The notes beneath the pieces are model-generated. The model did no database searches. It was not told the origin of the DNA and worked only from the letters and a program-made list of their open reading frames with translations. From the NCBI GenBank assembly GCA_046328035.1, contig JAXLXI010000020.1, forward strand, positions 20,486 to 84,485: a stretch of 64,000 nucleotides of DNA, given 5' to 3'. Shown in pieces: positions 7,937 to 16,800 of this stretch. Source of the stretch: JBGASG01 sp046328035 (GTDB lineage Bacteria > Cyanobacteriota > Vampirovibrionia > Obscuribacterales > Obscuribacteraceae). Made by a program: the position numbers and the translations under genes. Position 1 is the stretch's first letter. The number at the start of each line of letters is the position of its first letter.

Positions 7937-10266
7937 GGATGCGGATTGAGCCGGCGAGCAGATGCGCCGGCTTTCGCAGGAGATGTTGCGGAGGTGCCCT
8001 GGCGTTGCGCGCGCGGGACGAGCATTCTTTGCAAGTGATTCTTCGTCAATGCGTACGTCTTTGAATCGGGATCAGCCGCCAACGCCTCATCGATCCAGCT
8101 GAGCGCTTTGCTGTACTCGTGCGCATCACGCGCCGCGAGAGCGGCATAGTAATACGCCATCGAGTAGAGATGGTCCGTTTTCAACAAGCCCCGCTCATTA
8201 ACCAGATCGATCATCTTCTGCGCTTGCTCGTATGCGACCTGCGGGCGCTTCGCCGGATAGCATGCCCAGATGCAATAGTAATAGGAGCCGATGTAATCCG
8301 GTTCTTCTTTGGATACAGCGAGAGTCATGTCGACCGCTCTGGCGGCCTCGCCGTTTCTTGCCAGAATGCAGGCTTCAACCATTTTCTTCTCGATCTGCGC
8401 TGCCTTCGAATCAGGATTCAGCACTTCATTCACCACATAACCATTAATGGGACTAGCCAGTTTCTCCCCGTCGGCAACGTAGCGAGATACGGAATCGCAA
8501 AGCGCCTCCGACATGTTCGCACCGGAATAGGTGCTGACCAGACCATAGGGCCAGGCGTTGTAATCAGTAAGTGAGGCAACGTTGAGGTCTTTGTTGAAAT
8601 TCTGCGCCTGGTTAAACGCCAGGATCTTGGGCTTGATCATCGCCACCCACTCTTTCGATGAAGAGAGGTGGTAATAGCTGTCGGCGAGGTGCGTCAGTTC
8701 ATGCGCGACTGAAGAAACCTGATTGAATTGCGTGCTGTCGAAAAAGACATCCGTCAGAGTCATATACATGTTGCCGGATTGAGCATTCGGTCCATCATTG
8801 TGAAACGCGTGCTGAATAAATGTCGGCACCGGCAGTTTGGTTGCCCGCATGATGTAAATATGGTGCCCGTGCCCGGCACGCAAAAGCAGTCCCGGTGCGC
8901 GTCGCGCCAACAACCTCCAGTCATGCATGAAGACAGTTTTCTCTTGCTCGGTCCACGGCTTGTAGGTAAATCGCGTTTCGCTGTGTTTGGCATGCGGTGA
9001 GTCCGGGTCCACAAACTCGACGATGTCTTCGATTGTGGCGGCGTTCTTCGCGTAGATAGCCGCTTGATTGGGAATCGGGTTGAGTCCGGAAAGAATGGCG
9101 GCGGACTGACTGGTCCAGCAAACGGCATCGTCCGGCAACTTCGGCGGGTTCATCTGCACCAGAGTCAGTTGTCGCGTCTCCGGGTTGATCTCATAGAGGT
9201 CGAACGCGTTGCGCGCATTCAGTTCGACCTGCACGAATATCTTTTTCCTGTCGGGAGAGAGGTAGAAAGCGCGAGCGTTGCGTCCGACAAACGGTGTCAA
9301 ACTGCAACAGAGCCAGCCTGCCTCGGTCATTTTGTAGAGGTGAATGGCGCCATTGCTGCTGCCCTCTCTGGCAAGAAACAAGGGCGTCTTGTTGTCGCTC
9401 AGCCAGAGCATCTTGCTGATTTTGCCGGGAAACGTGGCAATCACCTGCGGTCGCCCGGTCCTCACTGCGTACAGTGACGAGTTCTGGTCGAAGATTTGAA
9501 CCTTCACGCGCGTTGAGCCGTCGGGAGACTGCTCCCAGTAAACCTCATTGGGCGCAGTCCGTTTCTTATCGCTGCTCGCATTCTTATAGATCGTCTCCTC
9601 GGGAAAGCGCGAAGGCGCCGCCGCTAGCGAAACCAAACCGCTGTACGGGTCGACTTCGTAAACATCAAAGACGCCTCGCTCCTTCAGGTCTATCAAAGCA
9701 AAAACCTTCTTCCGGTCTCGGCTCAGGTAGAAACCCATGGCAATCCGCCACGCGAACGGGGTGAGGTTGCGGGTTTGTTTCTCCAGAAGGTCTGTTCTGT
9801 AGAGATGCGTGGGGTAGCCATCATTCGACTGCGCGAGATAGACGATTGACTTGTTGTCGCTCAACCAGGCGATCTGTCCGATGTCGTGAAGAAACACCTG
9901 CACCTTGACCAGCTCGCCGTGGTCGTCGAGGTAGATCTCGGTCATTTTATTGCCCAGGTAGTGCCGCACCAGCACTTTGAGACGACCATCCGGAGACACG
10001 GAGACATCGTCGCGATCGGCGATTTTGGTGTTCAGGTGTCCGGTGGAGAGAAGTGGTCTGCCCGGGGCTCCGCCACCGACAACCGTATCGAAGTCCCCGG
10101 TGATTGGCGCGACGTTGCTCATTCCACGCAGGGTCAACGCCGCCCCGTCCGATGCCGTGCGGGTAACACACTGCTCGCCCTGAGCGCCTTGAGCGAGCGC
10201 CGGCAGAGGTCCGGCAGACACGACGACACTGCCGGCAGCGATGGTTGAAATCAGGGCTTTGCGCAT
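7933..10266 (-). CDS. Secreted propeller/zinc-metallopeptidase/TPR protein
   Basis: I take the ATG at 10266 because it opens a clear signal peptide (MRKALISTIAAGSVVVSAG, cut near ALAQG). The frame is open 68 codons further upstream without one. The 777-residue product has about 350 residues of repeated blades (IAWLSDNKSIVYLA, LSRDRKKVFALID, LSPDRKKIFVQVE) typical of WD40/PD40-like propellers. A peptidase region follows with HELTH at residues 522-526, the HExxH zinc motif, and a downstream SEALCD that could give the third ligand. The C-terminus has TPR-like helices (ALSWIDEALAADPDSKTY). It is probably an exported or periplasmic peptidase whose propeller selects substrate. The peptidase family is not assigned. 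Confidence 0.82.
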   Translation of the reverse strand: MRKALISTIAAGSVVVSAGPLPALAQGAQGEQCVTRTASDGAALTLRGMSNVAPITGDFDTVVGGGAPGRPLLSTGHLNTKIADRDDVSVSPDGRLKVLVRHYLGNKMTEIYLDDHGELVKVQVFLHDIGQIAWLSDNKSIVYLAQSNDGYPTHLYRTDLLEKQTRNLTPFAWRIAMGFYLSRDRKKVFALIDLKERGVFDVYEVDPYSGLVSLAAAPSRFPEETIYKNASSDKKRTAPNEVYWEQSPDGSTRVKVQIFDQNSSLYAVRTGRPQVIATFPGKISKMLWLSDNKTPLFLAREGSSNGAIHLYKMTEAGWLCCSLTPFVGRNARAFYLSPDRKKIFVQVELNARNAFDLYEINPETRQLTLVQMNPPKLPDDAVCWTSQSAAILSGLNPIPNQAAIYAKNAATIEDIVEFVDPDSPHAKHSETRFTYKPWTEQEKTVFMHDWRLLARRAPGLLLRAGHGHHIYIMRATKLPVPTFIQHAFHNDGPNAQSGNMYMTLTDVFFDSTQFNQVSSVAHELTHLADSYYHLSSSKEWVAMIKPKILAFNQAQNFNKDLNVASLTDYNAWPYGLVSTYSGANMSEALCDSVSRYVADGEKLASPINGYVVNEVLNPDSKAAQIEKKMVEACILARNGEAARAVDMTLAVSKEEPDYIGSYYYCIWACYPAKRPQVAYEQAQKMIDLVNERGLLKTDHLYSMAYYYAALAARDAHEYSKALSWIDEALAADPDSKTYALTKNHLQRMLVPRAQRQGTSATSPAKAGASARRLNPHP

Positions 10267-10343
10267 ATCGCTTATTTTAGTACATGAGCCCAGCTGGTGC
10301 TGTTTCGTTCCGGCGTGCAACGAGATTAGCTGAGACATTCTCT

Positions 10344-10359
10344 GCACCATATATGGTGC
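10344..10359. promoter_or_regulatory. 16-bp perfect palindrome GCACCATATATGGTGC
   Basis: A perfect palindrome lies 78 bp upstream of the metallopeptidase start at 10266. Its GCACCA/TGGTGC arms also occur in the inverted repeat at 6561-6611. Position and symmetry suggest a dimeric repressor or activator site. Confidence 0.45.
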
Positions 10360-10569
10360 GCAGCCTTTCAAAACCTTCTTCCGGAAAGAGGTCGTGACGC
10401 GGGAGTTTCTCTTGATATGCCGGGAAGTATGTAGGTCATACAGGCAGCCCCATAATTTGCATGTAATCAACTAGCAAATCGACCGCAGATCGAATATCTT
10501 TGTACACCTCATCCATCACTGACGCGCACCAATTTCGGCGGCGCGGCGATATCTGTCGGCAGGGGCACC

Positions 10570-10941
10570 ATGCAAACATCAAACTATCTCGCTCTACTGG
10601 CAACTTACCAACAATCCGCCGCCACAGCTTTGAAACGCGGGCAGTGGATGAAAGCGGCTCGGGTACTCAGAGACGCACTGCGCGAGTGCGAGGAAGTCGG
10701 CGAGTTGCATGAAGGTCTGACTGCCACCGCCAACCAGTTGGCCGAAAAACTAATCGACCAGCACAAGTACTCGGAAGCGGAAATACTTTATCGGGCAGTG
10801 CTGGAAGTGCGCGAAAAACTCTTCGGCACCAACCACCCGCAAGTTACTGAAAGCCTGCAAAAGCTGGCTGTCCTGCAGATCACTACGTTCCGCGCCGAAG
10901 CGATGGGCAAGAACTTTCCCGGCGTCGCTGCAGCCAGCTGA
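10570..10941 (+). CDS. Small TPR protein (kinesin-light-chain type)
   Basis: 123 residues starting MQTSNYLALLATYQQ, with AGGGG four bases before the ATG. The sequence from about residue 50 (LTATANQLAEKLIDQHKYSEAEILYRAVLEVREKLFG in part) carries the signature of kinesin-light-chain TPR units, here about two. No signal peptide. It is probably a cytosolic adaptor. Its stop is two bases from the stop of the convergent gene at 10944. A larger protein with the same type of repeats lies at 30930-33098. Confidence 0.75.
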   Translation: MQTSNYLALLATYQQSAATALKRGQWMKAARVLRDALRECEEVGELHEGLTATANQLAEKLIDQHKYSEAEILYRAVLEVREKLFGTNHPQVTESLQKLAVLQITTFRAEAMGKNFPGVAAAS

Positions 10942-10943
10942 TC

Positions 10944-11219
10944 TCAGTTAAGAAGCTTCGCCAGTCGGGTTGCTGACCGGGTCGATCGGAGCCAGTGCGC
11001 TGTCCGGTCCCGCCGAGGTTCGTAATCGTTTTGCAGGCGTTCTTCGATATTGATCATCATCTGATATAACTCGCGCGCTTGTTCGACATTGCCGCGCTTG
11101 TGATAGAAGACGGCCAACCTCTGCAACTCGTACAGATTGCGGCGCAGAGCTTTTTCGATCTCGGTCGGCTGCGAGATTGGCCGGTGATTGCTGTCGACGT
11201 TTCGTTCAGGCTCTGCCAT
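10944..11219 (-). CDS. Small helical TPR-like hypothetical protein
   Basis: 91 residues, starting MAEPERNVDSNHRP, with a good Shine-Dalgarno (AGGAAGGG) four bases upstream. The middle (LRRNLYELQRLAVFYHKRGNVEQARELYQMM in part) reads as one TPR hairpin, and the tail is basic. It probably binds a protein partner; convergent with the TPR gene on the plus strand. Function unknown. Confidence 0.65.
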   Translation of the reverse strand: MAEPERNVDSNHRPISQPTEIEKALRRNLYELQRLAVFYHKRGNVEQARELYQMMINIEERLQNDYEPRRDRTAHWLRSTRSATRLAKLLN

Positions 11220-11405
11220 TTGCCCTTCCTAATGCCTTGAGTTAAAGAATAGCCTTTATGGGCTGCGTCCGACATTGGTCTAAACCCATAAATTTCATTC
11301 TCGGAAACCCTAAGATCAACTCATCAGTTTTATAATGCCTGAGCGCATCCAGATTGGATTTGCGCTACCAGACATACCGGCGGCCGGACGCAATTAGGAG
11401 TGCGC

Positions 11406-11714
11406 ATGCCTGAATTCATCAAAGTAGCCAGAACAGACGACGTGAAGCCAGGCAAGTCGAAGGCGCTCAACGTCGGCGGCGTGCGGCTGGCGCTCTTCAA
11501 TGTCGGCGGCACGTTCTATTGCGTGGAAGACTCGTGCTCGCATCAGGGGGCACCGCTGGCGTCAGGCATGATCGGCGGCAAAACAATTACGTGCGAATGG
11601 CACGGCGCCACCTTCGACCTGGAGACGGGGAAGGGTTGTGCAGGACCAGCCGGACAGGGCATTCAAGCATATAAGGTACGCGTGGTCGACGATGACGTTG
11701 AAGTCGAGGTCTGA
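11406..11714 (+). CDS. Rieske-type ferredoxin
   Basis: 102 residues from the ATG at 11406, which sits five bases after AGGAG; a GTG two codons earlier is less likely. The [2Fe-2S] Rieske ligands are all visible: CSH at residues 44-46 and CEWH at 63-66. The length is that of stand-alone ferredoxins or small subunits such as those of ring-hydroxylating dioxygenases and NirD. It carries single electrons in the cytoplasm. No oxygenase or reductase partner is nearby, so its redox partner is unknown. Confidence 0.93.
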   Translation: MPEFIKVARTDDVKPGKSKALNVGGVRLALFNVGGTFYCVEDSCSHQGAPLASGMIGGKTITCEWHGATFDLETGKGCAGPAGQGIQAYKVRVVDDDVEVEV

Positions 11715-11896
11715 TCAGGGTTTCGGCGCTGAGCACCAGTCGTGGTGCAGCATAGGCTTACCAACAAATGTTGTTGGAAATGGCTGTGTTCGCCGGTTCC
11801 GGGACTTTCTTTTCGCGCACAAATACAAGAAACCCCTGCGGACTTAGGCGAAATCCCGTACCCCAGGCGACAGATAAGAGCGCAATAATTAAATCA

Positions 11897-11979
11897 GTGC
11901 AAAGGTTTTGCACCGGCCCTGATACCGAAACAACTCGCCGCATTTTTCGTTCTTTTATCAAAGCGCGATCTTGCGCTTT
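11897..11979 (+). promoter_or_regulatory. Two small hairpins in the leader of the stress-protein-like gene
   Basis: GTGCAAA (11897-11903) pairs with TTTGCAC (11907-11913), and AAAGCGC (11960-11966) pairs with GCGCTTT (11973-11979). The second ends 12 bases before the AAGGAG Shine-Dalgarno at 11991. They could be a terminator of the Rieske gene and a leader hairpin controlling the next gene. Confidence 0.35.
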
Positions 11980-12004
11980 CAAGATAGAAGAAGGAGACAA
12001 ACCA

Positions 12005-12541
12005 ATGTCAAAGGTAATCGTAGGAGTATTCAAAGACTCGAGCGCTGCAAGCAGAGCCATTGAACAACTGCGGGATGCGGGATTTGCACCGGGTCAGATA
12101 TCCATATTGGCACCCAACGAATCAGCTCGCACGGAACCGTTTCTGGACACGGCCGCTTCCAACTTTGAGCATGTGATGACGCCGGCTGATGCAACATCGC
12201 CCGCCGACAAGACAGTAACCAGCTATACGGCGGTGGGAGCCGTGGCTGGCGGTCTGGTCGGACTGGCGGCTGCAATTTTGCCGAACGTCGGCGGCATGCT
12301 GGGAGCAGGTCCGCTTCTGGCAGCGATAACGGGCGCGGCTGCCGGCAGTTACGTTGGGACGCTCACCGGTGCACTGGTGCACTTTGACGTGCCGGAACAG
12401 GCAGCGCGCGTATACGAAACTCATGTGTCGTCTGGGAACGTGCTTATTGCGGTTCACACGGAAGACGCAGACGAACGCTCGAAAGCGGAGGACATCCTCG
12501 ACCAAGCAGGCGCTATCGAAATCGATACCAAAGCTGCATGA
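12005..12541 (+). CDS. General-stress-protein-17M-like protein with glycine-rich core
   Basis: 178 residues from the ATG at 12005, nine bases after a strong AAGGAG; the open frame upstream to 11768 is not needed. The N-terminal part (MSKVIVGVFKDSSAASRAIEQL) matches the alpha/beta fold of YflT/GSP17M-like proteins. The middle (about residues 78-125) is hydrophobic and Gly/Ala-rich, probably a membrane-inserting hairpin. The end returns to an alpha/beta pattern (VLIAVHTEDADERSKAEDIL). Such proteins are typically induced by stress; the exact role is unknown. Confidence 0.82.
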   Translation: MSKVIVGVFKDSSAASRAIEQLRDAGFAPGQISILAPNESARTEPFLDTAASNFEHVMTPADATSPADKTVTSYTAVGAVAGGLVGLAAAILPNVGGMLGAGPLLAAITGAAAGSYVGTLTGALVHFDVPEQAARVYETHVSSGNVLIAVHTEDADERSKAEDILDQAGAIEIDTKAA

Positions 12542-12571
12542 CGATCCGCCAACCGGAGTTGCTCTAAAACC

Positions 12572-13183
12572 ATGGAAATGTATTCGTCAGCTAACAACCA
12601 TGAGCTGAGTTTTGCTTACTCATACCAATGGTCGGAGCCCGATCAAGATCTGTTTGTTGCTATGAAGATCTTGACTTGCCCGGCTATTGGAAGCGAAACT
12701 TCCTCTTGCCCATGCGCCCAGGACCAAAGCCAATCCACACAGATTAGCAGCGCCCTGGCCGCCAATCCACAGACACCGCCGATGGTGCTTGATCACCTGG
12801 TCAATTGCGGTGTGCCGTTTGTACTGATTCGCATTGCGGAAAATCCGCGCTCAGGCGCGGACACGCTCAGGAAACTCGCCGAAAATGAAAGTGTAAGCGT
12901 ACGCGCAGCGGTGGCAGAAAACTATGACGCACCCGCCGATGTGCACAGACAGTTAGCCCAAGATGAGTGTGTAGACGTGCGCTTTGCCGTTGCTGAAAAC
13001 GCCAACTTGCCGCCGGACATACTGGAGATTCTCATTCGGGATGACAATCCCTATGTAGCACATCGCGCGCAGACCACGTTGACGCGCCTGGAGGAGAAGA
13101 CCCGCCAGGTCACCGAGACCGCGCATCTGGAAGTCTGGAGTTTCCCGACCAACAGATTCAATCGCAAGCGCGCCAATTCATGA
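12572..13183 (+). CDS. LRV-repeat protein, paralogue 1
   Basis: 203 residues. After a 35-residue N-terminal motif (LSFAYSYQWSEPDQDLFVAM) come leucine-rich-variant helical repeats of about 24 residues with the hallmark VRxAVAEN (VSVRAAVAENYDAPADV, VDVRFAVAENANLPPDI), ending DDNPYVAHRAQTTL. The same N-terminal pattern and the same closing motif (NPYVxxRAxxTL) occur in the proteins at 17579-18235 and 20970-21617. LRV repeats are protein-binding solenoids. Two or three cysteines (CPAIGSETSSCPC) recall LRV proteins with an iron-sulphur head, but the paralogues lack them. Convergent with the sigma factor gene. Confidence 0.85.
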   Translation: MEMYSSANNHELSFAYSYQWSEPDQDLFVAMKILTCPAIGSETSSCPCAQDQSQSTQISSALAANPQTPPMVLDHLVNCGVPFVLIRIAENPRSGADTLRKLAENESVSVRAAVAENYDAPADVHRQLAQDECVDVRFAVAENANLPPDILEILIRDDNPYVAHRAQTTLTRLEEKTRQVTETAHLEVWSFPTNRFNRKRANS

Positions 13184-13206
13184 TTGCTGGGGCGTAAAAA
13201 GTTCAG

Positions 13207-13232
13207 GCGGGGGCAGTTTTTTCTGCCCCCGC
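13207..13232. terminator. Bidirectional terminator between convergent genes
   Basis: GCGGGGGCAG and CTGCCCCCGC form a perfect 10-bp stem with a TTTTTT loop, followed by a T-rich run on the plus strand. It lies between the LRV gene (ends 13183) and the sigma factor gene (ends 13258) and can serve both. Confidence 0.85.
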
Positions 13233-13257
13233 ACTAGATTTTGTTTATGGCACAAAC

Positions 13258-14268
13258 TCAGTTGTGCAGGTAATGGCGCATTTCCAGGGCCCGCGAATTA
13301 TTGCGCATCTTCTTCATTGCCTTGAATTCGATTTGGCGCACGCGCTCGCGGCTAAGACCCAGCACCGCTCCGCTTTCGGCAAGCGTCATTGGATTACCGT
13401 CATCCAGCCCAAACCGCAAATTGATCACGTCCTTCTCTTGCTGAGTGAGGATACCGAGCAACGCGCGGATATCTCGACTGAGCAATTGGGACACAGTTTT
13501 GTCCTCTGGAGAAACGGAATTCTCATCCTCGAGCATCTCAGCCAGTGTGCGGTCGAAACCTTCTTTGCTAGTCTGATCCAGCGAGAGCAAACTCTTCGAG
13601 GCGCCCAGAGCGAGCAACACTTTTTCGCGCTCGATGCCGGAATGTTCGACAATTTCTTCGAGCGTCGGGCGCCGACCGAATTTTTCGGCGCACGAACGGA
13701 TGACCTTGGAGAGACGACTCATCACTTCCGTCATATGCACGGGAATGCGAATGGCGCGCGACTTGTTGGCGAGCGAGCGGGTGATGCTCTGGCGAATCCA
13801 CCACGTCGCGTAAGTCGAAAATTTGTAGCCGCGCTCAGGATCGAACTTTTCCGTGGCGCGAATTAGTCCCATGTTTCCTTCCTGAATCAGATCCTGAAAG
13901 GTGATGCCACGATTGAGATAACGGCGCGCGATACTGACGACAAGGCGCAAATTGGCTTGCACCAGCTTGCGGCGCGCCACCGGATCGCCGGCTCTGGTAG
14001 CACGAGCCAGTTCGATTTCTTCGCGACCGTTGAGCAACTTATGTCGTCCGATTTCGCGTAAGTAGACCTTGGTGGAATCTTCTTCCATCATCACGTCTTG
14101 CGGGTCGGCAGCCAGTGGTTCGTCATCGGCGCTTTCTTCGCGATAATCGGCATCGTCATGCGGAAGCTCGATATCGGCTATTTCCGCAAAGTCATGCATA
14201 GCGCGCCAGTCGTTTGATTCTCGTTCTACTGTTGCCGTGGCTGAACCGGATTTTGCTCTTTTATTCAT
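13258..14268 (-). CDS. Sigma-70 factor, RpoD/SigA family
   Basis: 336 residues. Region 1.2/2 is intact (STKVYLREIGRHKLLNGREE, VQANLRLVVSIARRYLNRG, FQDLIQEGNMGLIRATEKFD, YATWWIRQSITR), followed by region 3 and the region 4 helix-turn-helix (TLAESGAVLGLSRERVRQIE). The length and the short acidic N-terminus match cyanobacterial-type primary or group 2 sigma factors rather than the ~610-residue E. coli RpoD. It directs RNA polymerase to -10/-35 promoters. Whether it is the principal sigma factor or an accessory one cannot be decided here. Confidence 0.95.
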   Translation of the reverse strand: MNKRAKSGSATATVERESNDWRAMHDFAEIADIELPHDDADYREESADDEPLAADPQDVMMEEDSTKVYLREIGRHKLLNGREEIELARATRAGDPVARRKLVQANLRLVVSIARRYLNRGITFQDLIQEGNMGLIRATEKFDPERGYKFSTYATWWIRQSITRSLANKSRAIRIPVHMTEVMSRLSKVIRSCAEKFGRRPTLEEIVEHSGIEREKVLLALGASKSLLSLDQTSKEGFDRTLAEMLEDENSVSPEDKTVSQLLSRDIRALLGILTQQEKDVINLRFGLDDGNPMTLAESGAVLGLSRERVRQIEFKAMKKMRNNSRALEMRHYLHN

Positions 14269-14483
14269 CTATATCGAATACCCATGCAGACGTCACGAAC
14301 ACGGCGAGCCAGACAAGACAGATGTCGCGCAACCTGAATGGTCGCGTTCGATATGAAAGGCGGTGGCTTCCCCGCGTACTATTTATCTGCCCATGCGTTG
14401 CACGCTTGAATCAAAGCGACAACTGAGAACGAATTTCTGTAACGCTCATCCATAGCCGGTCTACGACTGTCGACGCAACTCTT

Positions 14484-16514
14484 CTACGGCACCCAATCAA
14501 TAGAATTGGAATCGACGCCGGGCGCATGCAACCAGCCAAACGATCGGGGTGCGCCGCCGCGGTCAACCATCGACAAACCGCCGCCGTTTTTCAATGTATA
14601 TATACTAGCGGTACCGGAGGTATCTTTTGTCGGTGCAGCGAATTCGGACAAGCGATTCTGAAAAGTAGAAACTTTGATGCCGGAGGCGGTGGCGAACGCC
14701 GGCGATGAATAGGCGATATCGGTTACCACGCCGGCGACAATGCGGACGGCGAGGAAATAGCGTTTGGCGCCGGTGCCGTTGAAATAGGCGAGAACGCCGT
14801 TCTTCTCGCCAGCATTCGGTTTGCCGAGCAAGGACAGAACATCGGCGCGGGACATGCCAAGCCTGGCTTTCGCGATCGATGCACCGGGTGTGACCAGCGT
14901 CGAAGAACTAACCGGCGCGGCAGATGGCGGAGCCGTAGAACTCGAAGCACTTGCGGGCGCGGGTGATTGCGCACTGCCTGTAGTGGCAGTGCCAGCCCTG
15001 GCCGCCGGTATCCAGGATAGCGAAGCGGGTTCCATATCACCTTTATGCAACAAGGCGACGACTGCATGACTGTCGGATTTTGGAGAAACTACTGAGAAAC
15101 CGCCGCCCTTGAAAGTACGCACAAGAAACTGCGGATCTACTTCAACCTGTTTGAACTTGCCCTGGTTCACCGCGAGCGAAGCCAACCCCACGCTGTCTTG
15201 CGTGCGGAAGAAGGGCGAAGAGAAAGCCACCTGACTGAGGTTGTTGCCGGCAAACTTCAAGCATAGGAAATAGCTTTTGCCTGCCCAGTACGTGACGGTG
15301 TCGCCACTGGTTGACGCCGGCTTACCGAGCATTTCCATCACTTCGGTTTTGCTCATGCCCAAATTGATCCTGCCGACCGAAACACCCGGCACCAGCAACG
15401 TGCGACTCGTGGGCGGACCTGCCGGCACCTGCGCCGCAGCGGCCGGGGGCGTGGCGTGCGTGGACGGAGTCGTGGCATGCGGCACAGGAGTCGATACGGC
15501 CGGCACCGGATTGGTCACCGCCGCAATAGTCTCAGGCGGCACCATCGCATCCGGCACCGCCGCTTTAGATGCCGAAGCCAGTGTCGACAAACTGCCGGTT
15601 TCGTCGTCCGCCAGTCCGGGATGCCGACTGGTCGGCTCCGCAGCCAAGCGCAGTTCGTTGCCCTTCCACTGACTGGACAGCACAGGGGTCTGCAAAACGC
15701 CGCGCTCGCGCAACACCGTGTCCTGCACCTGGTCTTTGAGCGCCGAAAACACGCTGCCGATCGACGCGTTCGCACCTTGATTGCGCAGCACTTGCAAAAG
15801 ACTGGATGTGAACACGCCATTAGCGAGTTTCTTGCTCTCCCATGAAGCTTGATTGTCCTTGCTCGACGCAATCACCATCTGTCCGCTCCCCGCAGAAAAC
15901 TCCTGTGCATCGACACCACTGCGGAAAAGTCCCTTCGCTCCAGTGCCGGCAGCAGTCAATCCCCCGCTATGGCAGGCATCCAGAAAAATCACGACGCGAT
16001 CACAGTGCACGCGCTGTTTGATATCGCTCGCCAGCGTTCGCATCGACAAGCCGGTCGCGTACAAGTCGTTGACGTCCGTGTCGCTGGCCACCAAATAATT
16101 GTCGCCGCCCACATCAAGGTCTGCACCGCTGCCGTGCGTCGAGAAATACAACACCACCAGGTCGTCCGGATTGGCCACACGCGGCAGCCACTTGTTGCCC
16201 AATTCTGATCTGATGCGCCGGTACGTCGCATCCTGATTGAGGATGACTTTCACATGGTCCTTCGCGAAGCCAGCCTCATTGACCAGGTAATCGGCAAAGT
16301 CCCGCGCATCTTTGGCGGAGTACTTGAGATTGAAGCGGGGGTCCGCGAACGTGCCTATCCCGACGACCAGCGCCCACTTGTCGCGGACAGGACGATTTGC
16401 CCCGTCGTCGTCGTCATTCGCCATCGCTCGATTGCCGGGCGTGTTCAAACACGCAACGACTATCGCCACGATTCCAAGGTATCTTCCCCAGCGACTTCCC
16501 AACATGCCGGACAT
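14484..16514 (-). CDS. Secreted caspase-like (C14) protease with BamE-like repeats
   Basis: Signal peptide (LGIVAIVVACLNTPGNRAMA), then a p20-like caspase domain: KWALVVGIGTFADPRFNLKY, catalytic His in YFSTHGSG (about residue 127 from this start) and catalytic Cys in FLDACHSGG (about 181). A Pro/Thr/Ala-rich linker follows, then two copies of a BamE/SmpA-like motif (LGMSKTEVMEMLGKP and LGMSRADVLSLLGKP), separated by another low-complexity linker. Starts at 16529, 16514 and 16505 are possible. A TATAAT on the minus strand (16518-16513) ends seven bases before the 16505 ATG, which would suit a leaderless message. Probably an orthocaspase/metacaspase-type peptidase acting outside the cytoplasm. 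Confidence 0.9.
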   Translation of the reverse strand: MSGMLGSRWGRYLGIVAIVVACLNTPGNRAMANDDDDGANRPVRDKWALVVGIGTFADPRFNLKYSAKDARDFADYLVNEAGFAKDHVKVILNQDATYRRIRSELGNKWLPRVANPDDLVVLYFSTHGSGADLDVGGDNYLVASDTDVNDLYATGLSMRTLASDIKQRVHCDRVVIFLDACHSGGLTAAGTGAKGLFRSGVDAQEFSAGSGQMVIASSKDNQASWESKKLANGVFTSSLLQVLRNQGANASIGSVFSALKDQVQDTVLRERGVLQTPVLSSQWKGNELRLAAEPTSRHPGLADDETGSLSTLASASKAAVPDAMVPPETIAAVTNPVPAVSTPVPHATTPSTHATPPAAAAQVPAGPPTSRTLLVPGVSVGRINLGMSKTEVMEMLGKPASTSGDTVTYWAGKSYFLCLKFAGNNLSQVAFSSPFFRTQDSVGLASLAVNQGKFKQVEVDPQFLVRTFKGGGFSVVSPKSDSHAVVALLHKGDMEPASLSWIPAARAGTATTGSAQSPAPASASSSTAPPSAAPVSSSTLVTPGASIAKARLGMSRADVLSLLGKPNAGEKNGVLAYFNGTGAKRYFLAVRIVAGVVTDIAYSSPAFATASGIKVSTFQNRLSEFAAPTKDTSGTASIYTLKNGGGLSMVDRGGAPRSFGWLHAPGVDSNSIDWVP

Positions 16515-16800
16515 TATACAGAGTCCCATTTCCGCCAGATTTTGCGCTCGCGGCAGCTGTGAGGGCTGGGCCCGTTGGACTGCCTTGCAAATTGTTGATC
16601 TTTACGACAAGAGGGGAACGCTGGGAGAGATTTCTTACACCAACCCGAAAAGCGCATCAGCAGCTGGTTTGCGACGACATCTGTCATCAACCAGCCGGTC
16701 GACCGAAATTATCGTATAGATCAACAATTTCCAAAGCACGGTTTGAGCGCACCCAACCGGTCCGCTGACGTATAAAAATCGAGCAAAAAATCTAACCCAA

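Noticed and set aside
12572..13183. Iron-sulphur LRV protein (nitrogen-fixation type)
   Set aside because: The cysteine pattern is incomplete and absent in the two paralogues.
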